Translations under genes and position numbers: made by a program
DNA from: Leptospiraceae bacterium
GTDB lineage: Bacteria; Spirochaetota; Leptospiria; Leptospirales; Leptospiraceae
DNA: 64,000 bases
Reading direction: 5' to 3'
Assembly: GCA_016711485.1 (NCBI GenBank)
Contig: JADJSX010000006.1
Location: 172,001-236,000, forward strand
The notes under the pieces: model-generated
What the model saw: the letters and a program-made list of their open reading frames with translations, nothing else
Databases searched by the model: none
Told to the model about the DNA's origin: nothing
Shown here: piece by piece, positions 34,047 through 42,240 of the stretch
Position numbering within the stretch: position 1 is the stretch's first letter
Layout: each line of letters opens with the position of its first letter

Positions 34047-35240
34047 ATGAACAACCCATATAACCGAAAACCATTCTTTTATGATGTAACTTTGCGAGAT
34101 GGAAACCAAGCCTTACGCAAACCCTGGAATTTAGCTGAAAAAGAAATTATATTTCAACAGCTTGTGAAATTAGGAGTGCAAGCGATTGAAGTCGGTTTTG
34201 CATCTGCTAGCGAAAGTGATTTTCAATCCTGTGAGCATTTGGCAAAAATTGCACCGGATAATATTGTTATATCAAGTCTTTCCCGTGCCAAAAAACACGA
34301 AATCGAAATTTCTTGGAAAGCAATTCGTCATGCAGCAAAACCACGGTTACATATTGTTTACCCCGTTAGCTCATTTGCGATCGAAAATATGTTAAAAATT
34401 TCAAACGAGGAAGTAATTGCAAATGTAGTTGAAGCTGTTTCTTTTGCAAAAAATTTGGCCGGCGATAGAGGTAGTGTTCAATTTAGCGGGGAACATTTTG
34501 GAGATTGTGTGGATACGGTTGATTTTGCGATAGAAGTTTTTCAAGCCGCCATTGACGCTGGAGCTGATGTAATTAATCTTGCCAACACTGTAGAACGTTA
34601 CCGTCCTATGATTTTTTTGGATATGATAGAACAAGTTGTAAAATCGTTAAAAGGAAATGTTGTTGTTTCCGTGCATACTCATAATGATTTGGGAATGGCG
34701 ACTGCAACTACAGTAGAAAGTTTTTTTAAAGGAGTAACACAAATTGAAACATCTTTGAATGGACTAGGAGAAAGAGCGGGTAATACTAATTTGTTTGAAG
34801 TCGCCTGTGCTCTTTACAATTGTGGGGAAAATGTCGATTTGACTATGGAAGAAATTTATCCGACCGCGGTACTGGTTTCTAGTATGTCAGGAATTCCTAT
34901 TCACGAAAAAGCTCCTTTGATAGGAAGTGATGTATTTGCTCACCGAAGTGGAATTCACCAAGACGGTGTCAATAAAACCAAACATTTGAAAAAATCTGCT
35001 TATGGGGCTATTGATCCTTCGGTAATAGGTAGAGTCGATGGGCATCGGATAACATTTACTAGCCAGTCGGGTGGAGGTGCGATTAAAGCTATGCTTTCAC
35101 AGAATGGAATATCTTTCTCTGATTCTGAAATTCTTGCATTACAGCCTGTATTAAAAAAATACTCCGACGAAATTGGAAGAGAACTTTCTGATTTAGATGT
35201 ATTAGATTTTTTAAAAGAATTGCAGAAAAACGCTGCTTAA
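34047..35240 (+). CDS. leuA: 2-isopropylmalate synthase-like enzyme
   Basis: A HMGL-like TIM-barrel: FFYDVTLRDGNQAL (catalytic Arg and metal Asp), INLANTVERYRP, VSVHTHNDLGMATATTV (metal His pair), GLGERAGNTNLFEV. HRSGIHQDGVNKT is the IPMS-type linker. 2-IPMS joins acetyl-CoA and 2-oxoisovalerate in the first leucine step. It has 397 residues, so the roughly 120-residue C-terminal LeuA regulatory domain, which binds leucine for feedback inhibition, appears to be absent; control may rest on attenuation instead. Start: ATG 34047 with AAGGAG 6 nt upstream, not the longer frame. The Leu-rich leader supports leucine over citramalate or homocitrate as product. Confidence 0.82.
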   Translation: MNNPYNRKPFFYDVTLRDGNQALRKPWNLAEKEIIFQQLVKLGVQAIEVGFASASESDFQSCEHLAKIAPDNIVISSLSRAKKHEIEISWKAIRHAAKPRLHIVYPVSSFAIENMLKISNEEVIANVVEAVSFAKNLAGDRGSVQFSGEHFGDCVDTVDFAIEVFQAAIDAGADVINLANTVERYRPMIFLDMIEQVVKSLKGNVVVSVHTHNDLGMATATTVESFFKGVTQIETSLNGLGERAGNTNLFEVACALYNCGENVDLTMEEIYPTAVLVSSMSGIPIHEKAPLIGSDVFAHRSGIHQDGVNKTKHLKKSAYGAIDPSVIGRVDGHRITFTSQSGGGAIKAMLSQNGISFSDSEILALQPVLKKYSDEIGRELSDLDVLDFLKELQKNAA

Positions 35241-35287
35241 AATTATCTAAATCTAATTTACTCATTAAGAAGAGTTGGAGAGGATTT

Positions 35288-36991
35288 ATGATTGAATTCG
35301 CGAGAAAATTTTCCATCGCTATTAGATTGAATTTTTTATTTTTCAGTTTTTTAGCGATTATACTAACAATTTATTTTGCTCTAAATTCAATCAATTCCTC
35401 CATTAGAAAAGATTCAGAAAGATTTTACAAGATAGTTGATTTTTCTAGAGAGTTACAGGTAAATTTTAAAATCCAAGTGCAAGAATGGAAAAATATTTTG
35501 ATTAGGGGTGCGGTAGAAGAAGATTTTCAAAAATACAAAGATCGTTTTTTTAAACTTTCCAAACAAATTCAAAATGACTTACAAAAATTAGAGGAAGAAG
35601 GAAAAGATATTCCTGAATTACAAGTTCAAGTTCATTCATTAAAACAGAAACATCTTGAGTTAGAAAGTTCTTATCAAACTGCTTTGAAATTATACAATAT
35701 AAACGATTTAAGAACAATTCAAATTGTTGATAGAGCCGTTAAAGGAATTGATAGAGAGCCTACTAAAAAATTCGATGAAATTGTATTATTAATTCAAAAT
35801 CATTCAAATACAGTTTTTGAAAGAGAACAAAATTTATTTCAGAGGATAATGTTAATTAGCGGTATATTTTTTATTATCATAATTAGCTTTATATCTCAAG
35901 TAGTAATTAGAAGTATTCAACGCCCCCTTTCGGAAATAAATGAAAGACTGGAAAATATTGCTAAAGGGTCTGGAGATTTAACTTCTAGAATTCCTGTTTT
36001 AGCAAAGGATGAAGTTTCACATCTAGCGGATAATTTTAATTATTTCATAAACCAAATACACCAAATAGTAAAAATCATCATCGAAACAATTAAAAATTTG
36101 TCTGAATCTTCCAATGGAATCTCTAATGCCGCAGGTAAAATGTCGAGTTTATCTCAAATCCATGTAGTTAACGCAGATGAAATTAGAGTTACCATTGACC
36201 AAGTTTCGACTAATGTGCAAAAAACATTTACGAATTCATCTAAACAAATTAATACTTTAAATCAACTTCAAGAAAATATAATTTCATTAAATGATATAAT
36301 TAAACAGACGGACTCTAAAGTTCAGTTATCTTTAAATTATTCAAATAAAGTATCTAAGGAAGCAGCTTCGAGTGATTCTTCTTTAAAATCGATGAGTGGA
36401 AGTATGCAAAAGATTACAGAAAGTTCAGGAAAAATTTCTGGAATTATGGGGATAATCGGCGATATCTCCAATCAAATTAATTTACTTTCTTTAAATGCAG
36501 CGATTGAAGCTGCTAGGGCAGGTGAGTCTGGTAAAGGTTTCGCAGTAGTAGCCGATGAAATTGCTAAACTTGCAGAAAAAACTTCAAGTAGCATAAAACA
36601 AATTGATTATTTAATTAAAGCGAATAACGAAGAAATAACTTTAGGCATGAAGAATGCGAATATAGTGTATGAGTTATTAAATAAGATAATGGGAAGTGTA
36701 GGAAAAATTTCTTCTGAAATTCACGAGATTTTTGATTTAAGTGCGAAACAATTAGAAATAAGTAACTATACTTCTGAAGAAATTGAATCATCTAAAAAAA
36801 TTGCTAACGATATACTTGCCATTACGGAAGAAGAAAAAAATGCATTTAAAGAAGTTTTAAAAGCTATTGCTGAAATTAATTCAATAGCTCATCAGAACTC
36901 CTCGGCTACTGAAGTTTTATTTACCAATTCTACTGATATGCAAGTTATTTCTGAAAAACTATTGAATACAATTCGCAGTTTTAAAGTTTAA
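35288..36991 (+). CDS. Methyl-accepting chemotaxis protein
   Basis: Transmembrane segment 1 lies at residues about 14-32; a helical periplasmic sensor domain of about 150 residues follows; segment 2 at about 185-205. A HAMP domain runs to about 260 (RPLSEINERLENIAKGSGDLT). The conserved signalling hairpin tip is ISNQINLLSLNAAIEAARAGESGKGFAVVADEIAKLAEKT, around residues 395-435, split here in two blocks. It senses an extracellular ligand and controls CheA to steer motility; the ligand is unknown. Ends 4 nt from the convergent hydrolase gene. Confidence 0.95.
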   Translation: MIEFARKFSIAIRLNFLFFSFLAIILTIYFALNSINSSIRKDSERFYKIVDFSRELQVNFKIQVQEWKNILIRGAVEEDFQKYKDRFFKLSKQIQNDLQKLEEEGKDIPELQVQVHSLKQKHLELESSYQTALKLYNINDLRTIQIVDRAVKGIDREPTKKFDEIVLLIQNHSNTVFEREQNLFQRIMLISGIFFIIIISFISQVVIRSIQRPLSEINERLENIAKGSGDLTSRIPVLAKDEVSHLADNFNYFINQIHQIVKIIIETIKNLSESSNGISNAAGKMSSLSQIHVVNADEIRVTIDQVSTNVQKTFTNSSKQINTLNQLQENIISLNDIIKQTDSKVQLSLNYSNKVSKEAASSDSSLKSMSGSMQKITESSGKISGIMGIIGDISNQINLLSLNAAIEAARAGESGKGFAVVADEIAKLAEKTSSSIKQIDYLIKANNEEITLGMKNANIVYELLNKIMGSVGKISSEIHEIFDLSAKQLEISNYTSEEIESSKKIANDILAITEEEKNAFKEVLKAIAEINSIAHQNSSATEVLFTNSTDMQVISEKLLNTIRSFKV

Positions 36992-36995
36992 ACTT

Positions 36996-37976
36996 TTATT
37001 TAAGTAACCAATCAGCTAGTTCCGAGTAGATTTCTTTGTCTGCTTTCTCATGTAAAAATAAATCTCCATGGTCATAATCTATGGAATGCCCATTTGCCTC
37101 ACCGGCTTCGTAGAAACTATTTCTATAATCCCCTCTAGAAGAAGCTGGTCTAATTTTGTGAAAAAATGGATAGATAGATTCTTCGGGACTTATACTATCT
37201 AATTTTCCATACAGGAAAAAATAAGGGAGGTGTAATTTAGAATTGTGAATTCTTGTTATATAATCTTTTTTAATTTCGGGAATTCTATGAAAGAATTTTT
37301 CCTTTTTAGAATTATCAACATCTTGTAATTCGTTATTAAAATAAATATACCTTGTGCAAAAATTATCCTTTTGATTTAATCTGCATAGGTCTTGTACCAA
37401 TTTTCCTTCATACCCAAATTTGTCTGATTTTTTAGCAAAACTATTAGTGTAATTATAATCAATTCCAGTTCCAATGAAAAATACTTTCGTTGGGTGTGCA
37501 TAATTATCTAAATTGGTAGGGAGTGTCATATACTCAAGAATAGTTTGGCCTCCTAAAGAAACTCCTGCTAAAATTATTTTTCGGAATTTGTGTTTATATG
37601 CAATTTGATTTAGAATTTCATCAATTTCCATTGCATGTAATCTAAAATTCAAATTGGCTGTTTTAGAAGATAGGAGATAAACAGTGTAACCTTCTCGATT
37701 CAAAAAGGAAATAATTCCTTTTTCAGAGTTTTCCTCTACACGGAATAGGGCAGATTCTTTGAGTAAAACTGGATCATATATAACAATTGGAGGCAAACTT
37801 TTGGGTTTATTAGGAGTAAACTCTTTTATATTTAGAATTGGGCTGAAACTATGTTGTGGAAACTCTCGTCTGGGTAAGTCAGCACATCCAATAAAGTAAA
37901 TAATAGAAGTCAAAAGGAAAAACTGCACAAAAGAGCGTAGTAAATTTTTTGGGGGGATAATTGTTGTTTGTTTCAT
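36996..37976 (-). CDS. Alpha/beta-hydrolase lipoprotein
   Basis: Signal with lipobox FIGC after FFLLTSIIY, then a 300-residue alpha/beta-hydrolase: nucleophile elbow ILAGVSLGGQ (Ser in GxSxG), acid YGKLDSIS, and His in HSIDYDHGDLFLH. It should be an exported, membrane-anchored esterase or lipase-type enzyme. The next gene upstream on this strand is another such hydrolase, with the same order of parts, 18 nt away; they are probably an operon of paralogues. Substrate unknown. Confidence 0.75.
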   Translation of the reverse strand: MKQTTIIPPKNLLRSFVQFFLLTSIIYFIGCADLPRREFPQHSFSPILNIKEFTPNKPKSLPPIVIYDPVLLKESALFRVEENSEKGIISFLNREGYTVYLLSSKTANLNFRLHAMEIDEILNQIAYKHKFRKIILAGVSLGGQTILEYMTLPTNLDNYAHPTKVFFIGTGIDYNYTNSFAKKSDKFGYEGKLVQDLCRLNQKDNFCTRYIYFNNELQDVDNSKKEKFFHRIPEIKKDYITRIHNSKLHLPYFFLYGKLDSISPEESIYPFFHKIRPASSRGDYRNSFYEAGEANGHSIDYDHGDLFLHEKADKEIYSELADWLLK

Positions 37977-37993
37977 AAAATTGCCTTTAAATT

Positions 37994-39070
37994 TTATTTA
38001 TTTCTATCGTTTAACCATTTAATTATTGGGTTATTTATGTCTTTATTAGCAAACGTACCCATCACTAAGTCAACGTGTCCGTAATCTTCCTTAAAACCTT
38101 CAGAGCGCCCAGCAACTAATATTGTTTTGTCGCTACTTCCTATATTATCATAAACTTGTCTCACAATTGAAGGAGTTCCTAAATGATCACGTCTACCTGC
38201 AATTAAAAATACAGGAATTGTAATATTTTTTAAATTTGGTGTATAAGATATGTTGCGGTCAAGTGATTGAATTTCTCCTGTTTTCACTCCATTTGCAAAT
38301 TGTTTTAATACATTTGGACTTTCATTGTTTGTAGAAAGACTTTTTAGTTTATGTTCTACGTCAGATTCTGTATTTTCGGAATAATAGAATAAACGAAGAA
38401 ATGGTTTTTTGGGTATTGGAATTTTATAATCGGACTGTAATCTCGCAAGACTCGCAGACGGAAAAACAGGCAGAATATCTAATAGGGAGGAGCCCATATT
38501 TAACCACTGTAAATATTTCGTCGGGCTGTAAAAGGAAAAAGGCGAACCGACAGTCACTAAGTTTGCAATTCTTGTTTCGTTAAATGTTCCAATTTTTGTA
38601 TACACAACCATTCCGCCCATACTATGACCGATCCAATTTACTTTTTCCGCACCGGTTTTCTCTAACACAAAGGTTATCGCTGCGTCTACGTCCTTTTTAG
38701 CGTAGTCGTCAAAACTAAAATCATATTTTTTGTCTCCAAAAAATAGAGAAGGTGTGCCAGCATCTGCTCTTCCACGTAAATCCAGAAGCCAAACGTCATA
38801 TCCTTCAGCCATCAATCGGTAGGCGATAGATTTCTTCTCGTTAATTTTAAAATAATTTCTGTTTCCGACAAGACCGTGGCAAATAATAACCGGATATTTT
38901 TTCGAAATTGTTTCTTTTCTTGGTTTTAAATTTTCTAGCGTTAAATCCCAATTATCCGAAGTTTTTGGATGATGAATTTCGCCTTCTAAATTTATTGTGG
39001 AGGTGCAAAATAGGGTATTTACAAGAATTAGAATTAAGGGGACTATTTTGATATTTTTTTGGTATGCCAT
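37994..39070 (-). CDS. Alpha/beta-hydrolase (lipase-like) lipoprotein
   Basis: A 358-residue protein with signal AYQKNIKIVPLILILVNTLF and a probable lipid-carrying Cys after TLF. Domains: VIICHGLVGNRNYF (oxyanion loop), GYDVWLLDLRGRADAG, nucleophile WIGHSMGGMV, AGRRDHLGTP (acid) and final His in EDYGHVDLVMG. The block around DVWLLDLRG resembles acid/gastric lipase-type enzymes. Start chosen at 39070 because AAAGGAAAAAA sits before it; the longer frame to 39232 overlaps the divergent gene and has no site. Precedes the other hydrolase by 18 nt. Confidence 0.78.
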   Translation of the reverse strand: MAYQKNIKIVPLILILVNTLFCTSTINLEGEIHHPKTSDNWDLTLENLKPRKETISKKYPVIICHGLVGNRNYFKINEKKSIAYRLMAEGYDVWLLDLRGRADAGTPSLFFGDKKYDFSFDDYAKKDVDAAITFVLEKTGAEKVNWIGHSMGGMVVYTKIGTFNETRIANLVTVGSPFSFYSPTKYLQWLNMGSSLLDILPVFPSASLARLQSDYKIPIPKKPFLRLFYYSENTESDVEHKLKSLSTNNESPNVLKQFANGVKTGEIQSLDRNISYTPNLKNITIPVFLIAGRRDHLGTPSIVRQVYDNIGSSDKTILVAGRSEGFKEDYGHVDLVMGTFANKDINNPIIKWLNDRNK

Positions 39071-39143
39071 ATTTTTTCCTTTACCACGAAGTTTTTGTGG
39101 TAGAAGTATCTGATTAGATAACTTATTTTTCTTAGAGGTTTTT

Positions 39144-40538
39144 ATGAAATCAATTTTTTTTAATCTCAGCTTTATTTTTTTTATTTTATTTTCTGTGAAT
39201 TTATTAATTTCAAAGGAAATATCTGAATTCAAAAAAGCATTTATAAATAACCAGAATGGGATTGTTTTATTTAAAAATAAATCTGAAAAAAAAGAGCAAA
39301 TTTTAAAAATAAAATATGGAGAAGAAATTGAACTGGTTATTGAAGAAAAGGATCCAGATTGGATAAAAGTTAAAAAAGGAAATATGTTAGGATTTATACC
39401 AAATTCCGAGATTTCGTTAAAAGATTTTATTGTATTTACAAAGCCAAAATCAATCCAATTTGCGGTTGTTAAACAAGAAAAAATATCGAGTTTTCGAAAA
39501 CCATTTTTAGACTTGGGAACTACTATAGAATATCCTCAGTTTACGATTTTAAAAGTAAAATCCGTCAACACAGTGGAAAAAAAATCGATTAACAAGAGTT
39601 GGATTGAAATTGAAACTGAAGATTTAAAAACTGGTTTTGTTCTAGGGGATTTGGAACTTTGCGATTCAAAAGAGGTTGCAGAAGAAATAAAAAATAAAAA
39701 ACAACTAAATTTGAACGGATTTGCGTTAGTGGATCAGCCTATGTATTTTGCAAACCCAGGAGTTCCTTTTAAAGAGAAAAAAGTCGATTTGGTTGGATTT
39801 TCGAAAAAAGGAGAGTTTTTATTAGTTTCTATGTCTCTGGAGTGGAATGGAGTAAAATATTATAAAGTGTCCATGCAAAATCCTGCCACTTATTATAAAA
39901 TGCAGGCAACACCGAAAGATTTTAATGATTCTCCTTTTATTGCATGGATAGAAGAAAAAAATATAAAATATTTTACACCGAAGGAATTTAGCCTCTATAC
40001 CTTAGAAAATTCTGAATATAAAAACAAAGCTTTACTTAAAGCGATTTCTGAGACTAATGAAGATAAACCGTTGAATTTTAAAAATATTCAAGTGAAACCT
40101 TTGTTATTAGAAGGTAAAAAAAAGAGTACTGGCTTTATTTTAGTTGGCTTAGAAGAAGGATATACGAATGGGTTTAGATATGGATATATAAATAGAGTAA
40201 ATTATTTAGTTCAAGAAAAATCGGAAAAGTATAAAGTTTTTGTTGGAAATATTCAGAACCGTGGAAGAATTGAAATGTATGATTTAGATGAAGATGGAAT
40301 CCCTGAGTTTTATACTCATATGGAAATGGAATCTTTCTCAAGGGTTGCGTTTACAACTCCATTATTTTATGGGTACATCGACGGGGTATACAAAGAAATA
40401 CCTCTACCTGGAAATTTTTTAGCTAAGTATACAATTGTGGATAATTTTTTGTATTTGAATGAGACTGATAATTCTACTTCTAAACGAGTAAAATTAAAAT
40501 ATAAATACAATAAAGGTAAGTTTATAAAAGTGAAGTAA
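39144..40538 (+). CDS. SH3-like exported protein, paralogue A
   Basis: A 464-residue exported protein (signal FFNLSFIFFILFSVNLLIS). Two bacterial SH3-like segments are seen at residues about 35-95 (IVLFKNKSEKKEQILKIKYGEEIEL, WIKVKKGNMLGFIPNSE) and later. The C-terminal region has the calcium-loop-like DLDEDGIPEFYTHMEMES (residue about 385). The following gene is a paralogue with the same plan, 12 nt away. Such domains often bind peptidoglycan peptides; here that is inference. Confidence 0.62.
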   Translation: MKSIFFNLSFIFFILFSVNLLISKEISEFKKAFINNQNGIVLFKNKSEKKEQILKIKYGEEIELVIEEKDPDWIKVKKGNMLGFIPNSEISLKDFIVFTKPKSIQFAVVKQEKISSFRKPFLDLGTTIEYPQFTILKVKSVNTVEKKSINKSWIEIETEDLKTGFVLGDLELCDSKEVAEEIKNKKQLNLNGFALVDQPMYFANPGVPFKEKKVDLVGFSKKGEFLLVSMSLEWNGVKYYKVSMQNPATYYKMQATPKDFNDSPFIAWIEEKNIKYFTPKEFSLYTLENSEYKNKALLKAISETNEDKPLNFKNIQVKPLLLEGKKKSTGFILVGLEEGYTNGFRYGYINRVNYLVQEKSEKYKVFVGNIQNRGRIEMYDLDEDGIPEFYTHMEMESFSRVAFTTPLFYGYIDGVYKEIPLPGNFLAKYTIVDNFLYLNETDNSTSKRVKLKYKYNKGKFIKVK

Positions 40539-40550
40539 AAGGTTAATAGG

Positions 40551-42086
40551 ATGATTTTAAATAAAAAGTATATAATATTCTGGAATTTATTTTTGTTTTT
40601 TTTGTGCGTTTCGCATTGTAAAGAGTCCCTTTTCGGTATACAGGCTGAATTAGATGAGAATAAAGTAGATACGAACTTAGCGAATAATTTTAATTATGCG
40701 TATGTACTGAATCCGAATGGAATTTCTTTATACGAAAAAGCAAATGATTTTAAATCAAAAATAACGGATATTCCCTATGGGCAAAAAATTATAATGACCT
40801 ATGAGCAAGTTTCAGGAACAGAAGAAGTAAGTAAATGGACATCTGTTTCATTCAATGGAAAAAATGGGTATGTGTATTCAATCGAACCCTATAAAGACAA
40901 TGACTGGATTGTTTTAAATCCATTGGAAGCTTACAATGAAAATACTAAAAAAAACGAACCTGCATTTTCTATTGTTCAATCTCCAAAAACAATTCTTTAT
41001 GAATTACCAAACTTAAATGCAAAGCAGATAACCGAATTGGAACAATTTACTCTGGTACCAATTCTAACAAGTGGAAGCAGTTTTGATATATTTATAAATA
41101 ATAACATTGACTTAGAACTAGGTGGAAATGATCGAATTTGGTATGAAGTATTGATTGGAGAACAGAGAGGATTCATATTAAACTCAATAAATTATCCAAC
41201 GACCAAAGTATTAGCGGAAGAACAGGCAAATAATAAAATTTTAAATCAGAAAGGATACTTTCTATTAACTTCACAAAATCCTAAATTGTTCTCAATGGAA
41301 AATAAATTAGCTATCGATAAGGATTATACAGTTAAAATTAAATCAAAATCTGTTTTTTTAAATGTTTCTGAGTCTCGTTTAATAAATGGAGACCAAGTTT
41401 ATTTGGTAAATTTGGGAGAAAAAATAAGTTTAAAAAGAAAAGATAAAAATAAGGAAGAGGATTACCCGCCGTATGCCGCTTATATTTCTGATAAATATGG
41501 GATGTTTTTCACCGAACAGAAATTTTCAGATTATACAGTTGCCAATACAAGATATAAAGGAGATATGAACGTTATTCGTATTGTGAGAGAGGAATTTGAA
41601 AAAAGAGGAATTTATTTAAATTATTTAGATTTTTCAGTAAAAAAAATTTCTGACGGAAAATATTCGGAAGATAATTTCTTAATTGCAAGTGCCTATACTG
41701 AGTATTTTGAAAATGAAATTTCTGGTAAACCAAATTTGAGAAGTATTATATTAAAACAAACGGATGGGGTTTACGAGACAGTATCCGGAAGTATTTACAC
41801 GAATAATCCAATTCAGTATAGAGACTTAGACAATGATGGAACAATGGAAGTAATAGTAAAAAATCCAACAAGGGGAGGAGAAGAAACTGTAATCTATGGT
41901 CTAAAAGATGGGCGATATATCTCAATGAATTCAATTTTATATGAAATGAGTATTTATGAAGTTGAACTTAAAGGAGAAAGAATTCGAGGTAAAAAATGGG
42001 TTTTCGCGGAAGAAGGGAAAAATGATAACTCAGAGATTCACTATTTTAAGTATCAGAACGCAAGTTTTGTTGAAGTAAAAAAATGA
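40551..42086 (+). CDS. SH3-like exported protein, paralogue B (possible lipoprotein)
   Basis: A 511-residue protein like its neighbour. Hydrophobic signal IIFWNLFLFFLCVSHC; two cysteines near its end could carry lipid, but neither has an ideal lipobox. It has SH3-like segments (YVLNPNGISLYEKANDFKSK, WTSVSFNGKNGYVYSIEP) and the DLDNDGTMEVIVKNP loop at residue about 425, equal to DLDEDG in paralogue A. The two are 12 nt apart and probably form an operon arising by duplication. Confidence 0.62.
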   Translation: MILNKKYIIFWNLFLFFLCVSHCKESLFGIQAELDENKVDTNLANNFNYAYVLNPNGISLYEKANDFKSKITDIPYGQKIIMTYEQVSGTEEVSKWTSVSFNGKNGYVYSIEPYKDNDWIVLNPLEAYNENTKKNEPAFSIVQSPKTILYELPNLNAKQITELEQFTLVPILTSGSSFDIFINNNIDLELGGNDRIWYEVLIGEQRGFILNSINYPTTKVLAEEQANNKILNQKGYFLLTSQNPKLFSMENKLAIDKDYTVKIKSKSVFLNVSESRLINGDQVYLVNLGEKISLKRKDKNKEEDYPPYAAYISDKYGMFFTEQKFSDYTVANTRYKGDMNVIRIVREEFEKRGIYLNYLDFSVKKISDGKYSEDNFLIASAYTEYFENEISGKPNLRSIILKQTDGVYETVSGSIYTNNPIQYRDLDNDGTMEVIVKNPTRGGEETVIYGLKDGRYISMNSILYEMSIYEVELKGERIRGKKWVFAEEGKNDNSEIHYFKYQNASFVEVKK

Positions 42087-42180
42087 TTTAAAAACTTAGG
42101 ATGAATTCATTTTAAGGGTAAATAGCAAATTCTTTAGAACATGTCTGATAAGGAGTGTTCTATTCATTAAAGCCAAGATC

Positions 42181-42216
42181 CAAGAGCCTCTATTAAAATT
42201 GTCCTACTGGCTCTTG
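42181..42216 (+). other. Hairpin in the leader of the giant kinase gene
   Basis: CAAGAGCC (42181-42188) and GGCTCTTG (42209-42216) form a perfect 8-bp stem with a 20-nt loop, ending 24 nt before the ATG. No long T-run follows, so it may be a leader structure or the terminator of the upstream operon. Confidence 0.4.
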
Positions 42217-42240
42217 TTCTTCAGTTAGGATTTTATTCGA

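Noticed and set aside
39071..39232. Longer N-terminus of the lipase-like gene
   Set aside because: It lacks a ribosome binding site, overlaps the divergent SH3 gene and pushes the signal peptide to the inside of the protein.
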